DNA of 64,000 bases. Origin: Allobosea caraganae. GTDB lineage: Bacteria > Pseudomonadota > Alphaproteobacteria > Rhizobiales > Beijerinckiaceae. The stretch spans positions 186,001 through 250,000 of the forward strand of contig NZ_QQTO01000001.1 of assembly GCF_003351345.1 (NCBI RefSeq). Direction: 5' to 3'. How positions within the stretch are numbered: the first letter of the stretch is position 1; the number at the start of each line of letters is the position of its first letter. Under the pieces are notes generated by a model, which did no database searches, had not been told where the DNA came from, and saw only the letters and a program-made list of their open reading frames with translations. Shown here piece by piece: positions 45,020 to 53,733 of this stretch. A program made the translations under genes and the position numbers.

Positions 45020-45906
45020 GCTTCAGCTACGCCATCGCGACGCCGAGCTATGCCGGCGACTACGAGCGCTGCCGGCTGCTCTGCGCCAGCATAGACCGCT
45101 TCGTCAGCGGCCATGGCGCGCATTACCTGCTGGTCGAGGACAGGGACCTCGCACTGTTCAAGCCGCTGGCGGGCCCGAAGCGGCGGGTGATCGCCGAGGC
45201 CGAGCTGCTGCCGTCCTGGCTGAAATCCTGGCCCGACCCGCTCACCCTTGGCCGCCGGCGTGTCTGGACCGGACTCGGCGCGCTCAGCCGCGGTGTGCCG
45301 CCTTTGCGCGGCTGGCACGCCCAGCAGCTGCGCAAGCTCACGCTTCCGTTGAAGATGGCAGAAGATGTCGTGCTCTTCGCCGATTCCGACATGATCTTCC
45401 TGCGGCCCTTCGATCTCGGCTCGCTTGAGGCGAATGGCGCCATCCGGCTCTACCGCAAGCCGGCCAACATCAAGCAGGGCATGGCCGATCATGTCGCCTG
45501 GTGTGAGGGCGCCTCGCGCCTGCTTGGCCTGCCGGCGCCGGGCCTTCCGAGCGACGACTACATCAACAACCTGGTGAGCTGGCGGCGCGACAACGTCGCG
45601 GCGATGATGGCGCTGATCGAGAAGACCACCGGGCGCGACTGGGTCTCGGCCGTCGCCGGCCAGCGCCAGTTTTCCGAGTACATGATCTACGGCTACTACG
45701 TCGATCGCGTGCGCGGCCTCGATCAGGCCGGCCATTGGCCGGATGCCCTCGAACTCTGCAAGGTCTACTGGGGCGGCGATGCCGAGGGTATCGCCAGCCT
45801 GCGCACCTTCGAGGACGTGCTCGGGCCGGGGCAGGTCGCGGTCGGCGTGCAGTCCTTCATCGGCCAGCCGGTCGAGCAGCTCAGGGCGCTGTTCGAGGCG
45901 CAGTGA
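45016..45906 (+). CDS. DUF6492-type glycosyltransferase
   Basis: A 296-residue protein with a GT-A-like nucleotide-sugar fold: front strand YAIATPSYAGDYERCRLL, a DxD-type metal site FADSDMIFL at 122-130 and a late RQFSEYMIYGYYV segment. This matches the DUF6492 family, whose members occur in polysaccharide clusters and whose exact specificity is unknown. It overlaps the WecG-like gene by four bases and lies convergent with the flippase gene. Confidence 0.82.
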   Translation: MSFSYAIATPSYAGDYERCRLLCASIDRFVSGHGAHYLLVEDRDLALFKPLAGPKRRVIAEAELLPSWLKSWPDPLTLGRRRVWTGLGALSRGVPPLRGWHAQQLRKLTLPLKMAEDVVLFADSDMIFLRPFDLGSLEANGAIRLYRKPANIKQGMADHVAWCEGASRLLGLPAPGLPSDDYINNLVSWRRDNVAAMMALIEKTTGRDWVSAVAGQRQFSEYMIYGYYVDRVRGLDQAGHWPDALELCKVYWGGDAEGIASLRTFEDVLGPGQVAVGVQSFIGQPVEQLRALFEAQ

Positions 45907-45918
45907 TCCGAGAGCCTT

Positions 45919-47145
45919 TCAGCGCCTGCCGAGCAGCCGATAAGTCACGCTCGCCGAGAGCAGGTAGACCGCGCCGAAGACGAGGTTGAGCCAGGGCGCC
46001 CAGTCGTCGCCGCTGCCGAAGCGGGTCATCACCCAGGAGAGCAGCCCCGCCTTGAGCGCGGTCACGGCGCAGAGCAGCGCGATGCGCGAGCCGGTGCGCT
46101 CGCGGGCGTAGAGCAGCTCGGCATGGTATTCAACGAGGTTGCGGAAGGCCGGCACCAGCAGCATCGGCAGGAAGAGATAGGCGGCTTCCGAGACGTTGCG
46201 GCCGAGCATGCCCGGAAACGGCAGCAGCAGCAGGATGACGGCGACGAGGCCGCCCACCGAGATGGCCGCGATCGCCGCCTCGACCAGCGCACGCCGCCGC
46301 GCGCCGCCGCCGAGCCCGCGCTCCTGCATGATCTTCTGCACCAGCATCTGGTTGAAGCTGCGCACCGGCATGGCGGTGAGGTCGATCACCCGCATGGCGA
46401 TGGCGTAGAGCCCGGCGATGCGCTCGCCGGCGAGCGCCAGCATGAGCAGCTTGTCGAGCTCGGCCTGGACGTAGAAGACGATCTCGGCGGCGCCTGCGAA
46501 GACCGCATCGGCCATGCGGCGCGGATAGAGCGCCCGGACGAAGCGCAGGCGCAGCCGCGGCAGGAAGAACGCGAGCGCGATCACCGCCGAGAGCATGGTC
46601 GTGCCGAGATAGGCCCAGGCCCAGGTCGCGAGGCTGGCATGGCCGAAAAAGTAGAAGGCGATCGCCGCGAGCGTCCGCAGCGACGAGCCGAGGATGACCA
46701 GGATCGCCGCCTGCCGGAAGCGCCTGAGGCCGTTATTGACGATCGAGACCAGCTCGACCACGCGCCAGCCGAAGACCTCGGAGACGATGATCAGCGCGAA
46801 GGGCAGCAGCGCCAGCCGGTCCTCGAAGAGCAGCCGATAGGCCAGCGCGGCCACCAGCAGGATGAGCGGCACCGAGAGCACGGCGAGGCCGAAGAAGCCG
46901 GCGAGATAGGCCCCGAGCAGGCGCGGCTTCACCGTCGCGACGCGATAGACCGGCGAGACGAAGCCGAAGGCGAGCAGCCGCGACAGGATCAGCCCGGTCG
47001 AGGACGCGGTCGCGAACAGGCCGAACTCACCTAAGGTCAACGTATTCGCAACGATGAGGAAGTAGACAAGCGAGATGACGAGCCGGCCAGCCGAGCCGCT
47101 CAGGATCGTGAGGTAGGCGGAGATGGTGGCGCGGTCAGGCGACAT
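45919..47145 (-). CDS. Wzx-like polysaccharide flippase (MOP superfamily)
   Basis: A 408-residue integral membrane protein with about 10-12 hydrophobic segments, for example LVISLVYFLIVANTLTLGEF with the usual G-E-F/Y-G motif and AAIAAISVGGLVAVILLLLP. It would move the lipid-linked repeat across the inner membrane. It lies between the glycosyltransferases and the glycosidase but on the opposite strand from them, so it has its own promoter upstream of 47145. Confidence 0.88.
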   Translation of the reverse strand: MSPDRATISAYLTILSGSAGRLVISLVYFLIVANTLTLGEFGLFATASSTGLILSRLLAFGFVSPVYRVATVKPRLLGAYLAGFFGLAVLSVPLILLVAALAYRLLFEDRLALLPFALIIVSEVFGWRVVELVSIVNNGLRRFRQAAILVILGSSLRTLAAIAFYFFGHASLATWAWAYLGTTMLSAVIALAFFLPRLRLRFVRALYPRRMADAVFAGAAEIVFYVQAELDKLLMLALAGERIAGLYAIAMRVIDLTAMPVRSFNQMLVQKIMQERGLGGGARRRALVEAAIAAISVGGLVAVILLLLPFPGMLGRNVSEAAYLFLPMLLVPAFRNLVEYHAELLYARERTGSRIALLCAVTALKAGLLSWVMTRFGSGDDWAPWLNLVFGAVYLLSASVTYRLLGRR

Positions 47146-47285
47146 GGGGTCCGTTGCGGTGGCTGGCCCGGCCCGTGCGTGTGCCGGGCGGGTGCTCAGC
47201 CCCCGCTTAACGTAAAGGCATTGAGCGACCCTAAACGAAACGGAACCGTGCCGCCGGGCGCGCTCCGCTTGAACCGGATCGGAAC

Positions 47286-48344
47286 ATGAGCCGCATCACA
47301 CGACGAGACGCCCTGGCCGCAGCGGCCGGCCTGACGGCCGGGCTGGCTGCCGGCGGCGCTCGCGCCAGCCGTGCCGCGATCCCCTTCGGCTCGGCGGCGC
47401 AGATCGAGATGTTCCGGGCCGATCCGCGCTATCGCGAGGCTTTGAAGACCTATTGCAGCGTCATCGTGCCGATGAACGACCTCAAATGGGAGGCGCTGCG
47501 GCACGACCGGACCGGCTTCGACTTCTCCGGCGCCGACGAGATCATCGGCTTCGCCCGGCAGAACGGCCAGGCCGTGCGCGGCCACGCCCTGCTCTGGGGC
47601 GAGGCGCTGCCGCCCTGGGCCAAGGAAATGAGCACGAGGGCCGAGGCCGAGCGCGAGCTCGTCAGCCATATCGAGACCGTGGTCGACCGCTACAAGGGCC
47701 GGATCGCGACCTGGGACGTGGTCAACGAGGTGATCGCGCACGAGCCGACGCTGGAGAAGCCCTATCGCGACACGATCTGGCAGCGCCTGCTCGGCCCCGA
47801 TCATATCGAGATCGCCTTCCGCGCCGCCGCCCGCGTCGATCCCAAGGCGCGGCTGGTGATCAACGACTATGATTTCGAGGATCCCGATCCGCGCATCGCG
47901 ATCAGGCGCGAGGTCGCCCTGCGCATCATCCGCCGGCTCAAGGACAAGGGCATCCCGGTGCACGGGCTCGGCATGCAGGCGCATCTCTATGGCGAGCGCG
48001 AAATCGACAGCCATGGCCTCCGGCAATTCATGCTGGAACTCGGCAAGCTCGACATCGATGTCGAGGTCACCGAGCTCGATGTGATCGACTGGAAGCTGCC
48101 GGCCGATCCGGCGGTGCGCGACCGCGCCGCGGCGAGCCTGGTCTCGACCTTCCTCGACGCTGTCGTCTCGGCCCGCCAGCCCAGGGCGATCGTGACCTGG
48201 GGGCTCAGTGACCGCTATTCCTGGATCGCGGAAACCTTCCCGCGCCGGGACGGCGCCAAGGCGCGCCCCCTGCCGCTCGATACGGAGTATAAACCCAAGC
48301 CGATGATGAAGGTGCTGGATCGTTACCGGCGCGGCCTGGGCTGA
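47286..48344 (+). CDS. GH10 family glycosidase, Tat-exported
   Basis: A 352-residue endo-1,4-beta-xylanase-family enzyme. The N-terminus carries a twin-arginine signal (ITRRDALAAAAGLTAGLAAG). The catalytic pair is intact: acid/base E148 in WDVVNEV and nucleophile E263 in VTELDV; NDLKWE and WGLSDRYSW are also conserved. The segment that is usually WHSQLP reads WGEALPPW, so a normally conserved subsite histidine is lost and the substrate may not be xylan. Its setting in an exopolysaccharide locus suggests it trims or releases the exported polymer. Confidence 0.9.
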   Translation: MSRITRRDALAAAAGLTAGLAAGGARASRAAIPFGSAAQIEMFRADPRYREALKTYCSVIVPMNDLKWEALRHDRTGFDFSGADEIIGFARQNGQAVRGHALLWGEALPPWAKEMSTRAEAERELVSHIETVVDRYKGRIATWDVVNEVIAHEPTLEKPYRDTIWQRLLGPDHIEIAFRAAARVDPKARLVINDYDFEDPDPRIAIRREVALRIIRRLKDKGIPVHGLGMQAHLYGEREIDSHGLRQFMLELGKLDIDVEVTELDVIDWKLPADPAVRDRAAASLVSTFLDAVVSARQPRAIVTWGLSDRYSWIAETFPRRDGAKARPLPLDTEYKPKPMMKVLDRYRRGLG

Positions 48345-48430
48345 GATGTTTGGTAACTGCCTGCCCTCATTGTGGGGGCCGGCAGTCGGGCCCGGCATGG
48401 GTCGGGACTCTGAGAGTGAAGCGTAGCGTG

Positions 48431-50821
48431 ATGTTCACCATCGAGAACGCCCCGGGCGAACTCAACAGGACGGAGGAGCCTGCCGGCAAGCGCGAAGCGC
48501 GTGCCGAAGCGGAGGCTCCGAAGCTCGCTCTCCTCGCCGATCCGTTCTGGCTGGTCACGACCCTGTGGCGGCGCAAGCTCTGGATCGTGCTGGCGGCTCT
48601 GGTCGGCGCGCTGCTGGCGGCGCTGGCGAGCCTGATGGTCCCGCCGAAATACATCTCGACGGCGCAGCTCTTCATCGACCCGCGCGATCTGCGCGTGCTC
48701 CAGAACGAGGTCTCGCCCAACGCCGTCGGCAGCGACCCGACCTCGATCACCGCCTATCTCGAAAGCCAGGCGCGCATCATCGCCTCCGACAGCATCAAGA
48801 TGCGCGTGATCAAGCAGGAGGGGCTCGACAAGGACCCGGAATTCGGCGGCGAGGCGACGAAGACCGGGCTTTCGGCCGTTATCGCCGACCTGCTGCCGAA
48901 TAGCGGCGCCCCGCCGCGCGACGGCATGCTCTATGCGCTCGCAGCGCTCGACAAGAGCGTCGCCGTCCGCCGCGGCGAGCGCACCTTCGTCATCGACATC
49001 TCCGTGACGTCGCGCGAGGCGCTCAAGGCGGCGCGCATCGCCAATTCGCTGGCGAGCGCCTACCTTGAGGATCAGGCCGCCGTCCGCTCCGAAGCGGCCA
49101 ACCGCGCCACCGAAGCGCTGACCTCGCGCCTCGAGGAGCTGCGCAACCGCCTGCGCACGGCCGAGGAGAAGGCCGAGAAATACAAGGAAGCCAACAACAT
49201 CGTCGGCGCCGGCGGCAAGACCATCGGCGAGGAGCAGCTTGCGCTGAACAATGCGCAGCTGGTGGCGCTGCGCACGCGGGTGACCGAGGCCAAGGCCAAA
49301 TACGACCAGACGCGTGCGGTGAACTCCTCCAGCATCGAAGCCGGCTCGGTTCCCGAGGCCGTCGCCTCCAACACCATGACGGCGCTGCGCTCGCAGCTCG
49401 GCGCGGCCCTGAACAAGGAGGCCGACCTCCTGGCCTCGCTCGGCGCGCGCCACCCGGCACTCGCCTCGGCCCAGGCGCAGGTCCGCGACGCGCGCCGCCA
49501 GATCGCCGACGAGCTGTCGCGCATCTCCCGTGCCGCCAAGGTCGAGTACGACCGGGCCGTCGAGGCCGAAAAGCAGATCTCCCGCCGGGTCGACGATCTC
49601 AAGTCGCAGCAATATGCGGCCGGCCGCGCCTCGGTCGAACTGCGCGAGCTGGAGCGCGAAGTCGAATCCTCGCGCGTCGTCTACGACGCCTTCCTGCGCC
49701 GCGCCCGCGAGACCGGCGAGCTCTCCGGCATCGACACGACCAACGCGCGCATCATCGGCAACGCCATCCCGCCGCTGGAGAAGAGCGGTATCACCCGGCG
49801 CACCATCGTCATGCTCGGCGGCATCGGCGGCGGCGGGTTTGGTGCGCTCGCCGTGCTCGGCTTCGCCCTGCTCGGCGCGCGGCCGGCGCCTCCGGCCAAT
49901 GGCAATGGCGCAGGCAGCGGCTGGCGCCTCACCCGCCGGCGCACCGACAAGGCCGAAGCTGAGGAGAGCGCCGAAGCGGCCCCGGTTGCGCAGGCCGCCC
50001 CGGCGCCGCTCGCCTCCGCTCCGGACGCCGTGAAGTCCGATGCCGTGCCGAAAAAGGCCGGCTGGCGGCGCTTCGCCACGATCCAGGGCGGCCAGTCATT
50101 GCGCATGCCCGACATCCTGCAGGCTGCGGCTGTGCCGCTGCTCGCGACCCTGCCCGCCGTGCGCCACCGGCGCTGGCGCCGCAGCGAGGGCGAGCCGCGC
50201 TCGGTCTTCCAGCAGAAGGCCCATCTCGTCGACGTGATGGACAAGCCGAATGCCGGCTTCGCCAAGGCCGTCCACAGTATCAGAATCGCGCTTGCCAAGG
50301 ATGGCGAGCGGCGGCGCATCCTCGTGCTCGGCCTGCGTCCCGGTGCCGGCGCCTCGACGCTGGCCCTCAACCTCGCGCTCGATGCGGCGCTGGAAGGGCT
50401 GCCGGCCATGCTGGTCGATGCGGCGCAGGGCGAGAACAACCTGACCCAGGTCTATGCGACCGACGCAGAGGCCGGCCTGCACGACGTCGTCTCCGGCGCC
50501 GCCGGGCTGGTGCGCGTCGCGCTTCAGGACGAGGGCACCGGCCTGTTCTTCCTGCCGCGCCGCGGCCGCAGCGACCTCGTCACCGCCGAGCAGATTGGCC
50601 GCGACTTCTTCAATGCCGCCCGCCGCTTCGGCCCGATCGTGATCGACGGCGCCACCATCGAGAGCGACACGCTGACCCAGCGCTTCGCCGAGGTGGTCGA
50701 CGACATCGTGCTCGTCATTCGCGAGGGCGGTGCCGGTGCGGGCGATATCGAGAAGGCCAACGCCGCGCTCGGCCCGAACGCCGCGAAGATCCGCGGCTTC
50801 GTGGTCAATGAAGCCGGCTAG
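48431..50821 (+). CDS. Wzz/GumC chain-length protein fused to a degenerate BY-kinase-like domain
   Basis: A 796-residue polysaccharide co-polymerase. Membrane segments are near 50-70 (WIVLAALVGALLAALASLM) and 458-480, enclosing a periplasmic coiled-coil part with the GNVR-type end. After an Ala/Pro-rich linker, a cytoplasmic ATPase-like domain follows, but its P-loop reads LRPGAGAST at 635-643: the Walker lysine (expected at 641) is alanine, the second aspartate motif is VDAAQGEN, and no tyrosine cluster ends the protein. It is thus probably a non-catalytic kinase relative. The ATG at 48431 has only a weak ribosome binding site. Confidence 0.9.
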   Translation: MFTIENAPGELNRTEEPAGKREARAEAEAPKLALLADPFWLVTTLWRRKLWIVLAALVGALLAALASLMVPPKYISTAQLFIDPRDLRVLQNEVSPNAVGSDPTSITAYLESQARIIASDSIKMRVIKQEGLDKDPEFGGEATKTGLSAVIADLLPNSGAPPRDGMLYALAALDKSVAVRRGERTFVIDISVTSREALKAARIANSLASAYLEDQAAVRSEAANRATEALTSRLEELRNRLRTAEEKAEKYKEANNIVGAGGKTIGEEQLALNNAQLVALRTRVTEAKAKYDQTRAVNSSSIEAGSVPEAVASNTMTALRSQLGAALNKEADLLASLGARHPALASAQAQVRDARRQIADELSRISRAAKVEYDRAVEAEKQISRRVDDLKSQQYAAGRASVELRELEREVESSRVVYDAFLRRARETGELSGIDTTNARIIGNAIPPLEKSGITRRTIVMLGGIGGGGFGALAVLGFALLGARPAPPANGNGAGSGWRLTRRRTDKAEAEESAEAAPVAQAAPAPLASAPDAVKSDAVPKKAGWRRFATIQGGQSLRMPDILQAAAVPLLATLPAVRHRRWRRSEGEPRSVFQQKAHLVDVMDKPNAGFAKAVHSIRIALAKDGERRRILVLGLRPGAGASTLALNLALDAALEGLPAMLVDAAQGENNLTQVYATDAEAGLHDVVSGAAGLVRVALQDEGTGLFFLPRRGRSDLVTAEQIGRDFFNAARRFGPIVIDGATIESDTLTQRFAEVVDDIVLVIREGGAGAGDIEKANAALGPNAAKIRGFVVNEAG

Positions 50822-50830
50822 GCCTCTCCG

Positions 50831-52144
50831 ATGAGCGCGACCGACCTTCGTGAAGCGGGAGCACCGCCCGCCAGCTCCCAAGCCGACGAAGCGACCTACT
50901 ACCTGAGCAGCGCCGTCTTCGTCTGCGCCTTCCTTCTCGTCTGGATCTCGACCGCGCCGTTCCGCGGCAGCTACGAGGTCGACAACGAGGCGAGCAGCAA
51001 CATCGTCAACCAGATCAGCTTCTCGCTGATGGCGGTGCTGAGCATCGGTTGCGCCTTCGTCTCAGTTGGGCGCGTTGCAGCGAAGGCCTATCTCAGGCCG
51101 GTCTGGCTGGTCTTCTTCGTCTGGATGACGCTTTGCGTGCTGAACTCGCCGCAGCCCGACGTCTCGATGCGCGCCTTCCGCTTCACCATGGTCGTCATCG
51201 TGATCGCCGGCGCGATCATGCTGCTGCCGCGGGGCATCCGCCATTTCGCCAGCCTGCTCGGCTGGGCGGCGCTGATCGTCATCCTGGTCTGCTATGCCGG
51301 CCTGGTGATCTTTCCCGACATCGCGGTCCATTCCGCCGGCGATGCGCTCGAACCCGAGCATGCCGGCGCTTGGCGCGGGCTGTTCGACCACAAGAACATC
51401 GCCGGCGCGATGATGGTGATCTTCCTGTTCATCGGCATCTTCGTGACGCAGGTGCGCTCGCGCCCGCTTGGCGGTACGATCATCGCGCTCTCGGCGCTCT
51501 TCCTCTACTCGACGGAGTCGAAGACCTCGATGGCGCTGGCGCCGCTCCTGGTCGGCATCGGCTTCGCCTGCGCCCGCATCGACAACATCTTCGTGCGCGC
51601 CCTGCTGGCGCTCGGGCCGCTCGCGGTGATGCTGACGGCGACGGTCGGCTCGGTGCTGTTCGAACCGGTCAATGCCGTCGTCCAGGCCGTCAGCCCGGGC
51701 CAGACCTTCACCGGACGCACCGAGATCTGGAGCTTCGCGCTCGACCGGCTCTGGGAGCGCCATATCTTCGGCTACGGCTTCGAGGGCTTCTGGGGCAGCG
51801 ATTTCGTCAAGTACGCCGAGATCAAGGAGAACGAGACCGGCATCGCGCTCGGCATGGTCCATGGCCATAACGGCTATGTCGACCTCGTCGTCGCGCTTGG
51901 CACCCCCGGCTTCGCCCTGGCGATGATGGTGCTGATCATCCTGCCGCTCAGCGACCACCACCGCGTCATCAAGACCGAGGCCAACAAGGCCATGGCCGAG
52001 TTGTTCTTCCGGATCTGGATGTTCGCGATCTACTCCGCCTGCCTGGAGAGCTTCTTCTTCCGCCGCGCCGACCCGGTCTGGTTTGCGCTGCTGGTCTCGG
52101 TGCTGGGCCTGAGGCTGGTCTCGAAATACCGGGTCGCGCCTTAG
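50831..52144 (+). CDS. Wzy/O-antigen ligase-type polymerase (ExoQ-like)
   Basis: A 437-residue polytopic membrane protein with about ten segments. The family features are a large periplasmic loop with WRGLFDHKNIAGAMM, the FTGRTEIW motif and a following GYGFEGFW. Such proteins polymerise or ligate lipid-linked repeats. It follows the chain-length protein by nine bases. Its stop codon TAG is the start of a TAGAGCATG sequence like the ends of the family A repeats. Confidence 0.9.
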   Translation: MSATDLREAGAPPASSQADEATYYLSSAVFVCAFLLVWISTAPFRGSYEVDNEASSNIVNQISFSLMAVLSIGCAFVSVGRVAAKAYLRPVWLVFFVWMTLCVLNSPQPDVSMRAFRFTMVVIVIAGAIMLLPRGIRHFASLLGWAALIVILVCYAGLVIFPDIAVHSAGDALEPEHAGAWRGLFDHKNIAGAMMVIFLFIGIFVTQVRSRPLGGTIIALSALFLYSTESKTSMALAPLLVGIGFACARIDNIFVRALLALGPLAVMLTATVGSVLFEPVNAVVQAVSPGQTFTGRTEIWSFALDRLWERHIFGYGFEGFWGSDFVKYAEIKENETGIALGMVHGHNGYVDLVVALGTPGFALAMMVLIILPLSDHHRVIKTEANKAMAELFFRIWMFAIYSACLESFFFRRADPVWFALLVSVLGLRLVSKYRVAP

Positions 52145-52175
52145 AGCATGCCTTGGTTACGCGGAAACCTCTCCG

Positions 52176-52281
52176 CGTCATCCCGGACAAGCGGCGAAGC
52201 CGCGACGCTCCGGGATCCATCGTAGGGCTCGGCGCTTTACGATGGATCCCGGCGCTCCGCTTCGCTACGGCCGGGATGACG
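52176..52281. repeat. Palindromic repeat family E (CGTCATCCCGG type)
   Basis: CGTCATCCCGG and CCGGGATGACG form the ends; GGGATCCATCGTA and TACGATGGATCCC the inner stem around a loop. It lies between convergent genes. A related-looking form is common in alphaproteobacterial genomes. Confidence 0.82.
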
Positions 52282-52318
52282 GCGCTTGATGCGGACAAGT
52301 TGCGGCGTGCGCTCAGCG

Positions 52319-52900
52319 TTACGCGACCTTGCGCAGGCCGTCGCGCTCGGCGCGCAGCATCGCCATCCACTCGCGCATGACATGGCCGTGGTCGTGCCAG
52401 GTCCGGCCGCTCACCATGTTGCCGTCGACCACGAAGGGCTCGTCGACGAAGATCCCACCGCAGATTTCGAGGTCGAACCGGCACTTGCGCACGCAGGACA
52501 TCTTGCGGCCTCTGACGCGGTCGGCCCGGGCCGGAATCTCGACGCCGTGGCAGATGCTGGCGATCGGCTTGTTGGCGTCGAAGAAGTGCTGGGTGATGCG
52601 GATGAGGTCCGGATCGTCGCGGATGTACTCCGGCGCGCGGCCGCCCGAGAAGAAGATGCCGGCATACTCATTGACGTCGATGTCCTTGAAGGCGATGTCG
52701 GCCTCGATCGTGTACCCCTCCCATTCCCGCGTGATGGTCCAGCCCGGCTTGACCTCGTGCAGCACCATCTGGAACTGGCGCTTCTCCGGGCCGGCCACCA
52801 CCGGGATGAAGCCGTCCTCCTGCAGGCGCAGGTGCGGATAGAGCGTGTCGACCGTCTCCGTGGCGTCGCCGACGATGATGAGGGCCTTGTTCGATGTCAT
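52319..52900 (-). CDS. DJ-1/PfpI family protein
   Basis: A 193-residue class-I glutamine-amidotransferase-like protein. The nucleophile elbow is SICHGVEI with C117, and the acidic residue before it is in the GGRAPEYIRDDPDL segment. Members include proteases, deglycases and isonitrile hydratases; none can be assigned. It starts at the ATG at 52900, 17 bases after the ABC ATPase stop, so it is the last gene of the importer operon. Its substrate may be related to what the importer takes up. Confidence 0.88.
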   Translation of the reverse strand: MTSNKALIIVGDATETVDTLYPHLRLQEDGFIPVVAGPEKRQFQMVLHEVKPGWTITREWEGYTIEADIAFKDIDVNEYAGIFFSGGRAPEYIRDDPDLIRITQHFFDANKPIASICHGVEIPARADRVRGRKMSCVRKCRFDLEICGGIFVDEPFVVDGNMVSGRTWHDHGHVMREWMAMLRAERDGLRKVA

Positions 52901-52917
52901 GTCATGGCTCCGATGGG

Positions 52918-53733
52918 TCAGGAGGCGAGCGACGAGCGGTGTTCGTCGAGAACGCCGCGCGTGAGGAAGATCTGGGTGATCTTGTCGACGAGGTCGGCGA
53001 AGCGCGGGTCCTTGCGGGCGGCGAGCCCGCGCGGGCGCGGCAGGTCGACCTCGAAGACGCTGTCGACTGTGCCGGGGCGCTCGGTCATGACGATGACCCG
53101 GTCGGCCAGCAGCACCGCCTCGTCGATCGAGTGGGTGATGAAGAACACCGTCATCCGGTCGCGGATCCACAGGCCCTCCAGGTCGAGCCGCATCTGCTCG
53201 CGCGTCAGGGCGTCGAGCGCGCCGAAGGGTTCGTCCATCAGCAGGATGGTCGGCTGGTGCACGAGGCCGCGCGCGATCGCGGCGCGCTGCTGCATGCCGC
53301 CGGAGAGCTCGCGCGGATAGCGGTCCATGAAGTTGCCGAGGCCGACGGCCGTAAGCAGCGCACGGGCCCGCTCGCGATGCTCCGGCCCCTCGATGCCGCG
53401 CAGCTCCAGCTGCAGCATGACGTTGCCGAGGATGTCGCGCCAGTCGACCAGCGTCGCCTTCTGGAAGACGATGCCAGTGTCCTTGCGCGGGCCGTCGACT
53501 TCTTCGCCGCCGACATGGACGCTGCCGGCGCTCGGGGCAGTCAGCCCCGAGACGAGGCGCAGCAAGGTGCTCTTGCCGCAGCCGGAGGGGCCGACGACGG
53601 CGACGAACTCGCCCTCGCCGATCTCGAAATCGACCCCGTTCAGCGCCTGCGTCTTGCGCAGGCCGCGGACGAAGGTCTTCTCGACGCCGGACAGCACGAT
53701 GTGCCCGGCCCTGACGGGCGCCCTACTCAGCAT
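52918..53733 (-). CDS. ABC transporter ATPase, nitrate/sulfonate/taurine type
   Basis: A 271-residue nucleotide-binding subunit of the SsuB/TauB/ThiZ group. Walker A is GPSGCGKST, the signature LSGGMQQR, Walker B LLMDEPFGALD and the switch histidine ITHS. The order permease, binding protein, ATPase and DJ-1 protein on the minus strand forms one importer operon. The start overlaps the end of the binding-protein gene by 11 bases. Confidence 0.93.
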   Translation of the reverse strand: MLSRAPVRAGHIVLSGVEKTFVRGLRKTQALNGVDFEIGEGEFVAVVGPSGCGKSTLLRLVSGLTAPSAGSVHVGGEEVDGPRKDTGIVFQKATLVDWRDILGNVMLQLELRGIEGPEHRERARALLTAVGLGNFMDRYPRELSGGMQQRAAIARGLVHQPTILLMDEPFGALDALTREQMRLDLEGLWIRDRMTVFFITHSIDEAVLLADRVIVMTERPGTVDSVFEVDLPRPRGLAARKDPRFADLVDKITQIFLTRGVLDEHRSSLAS

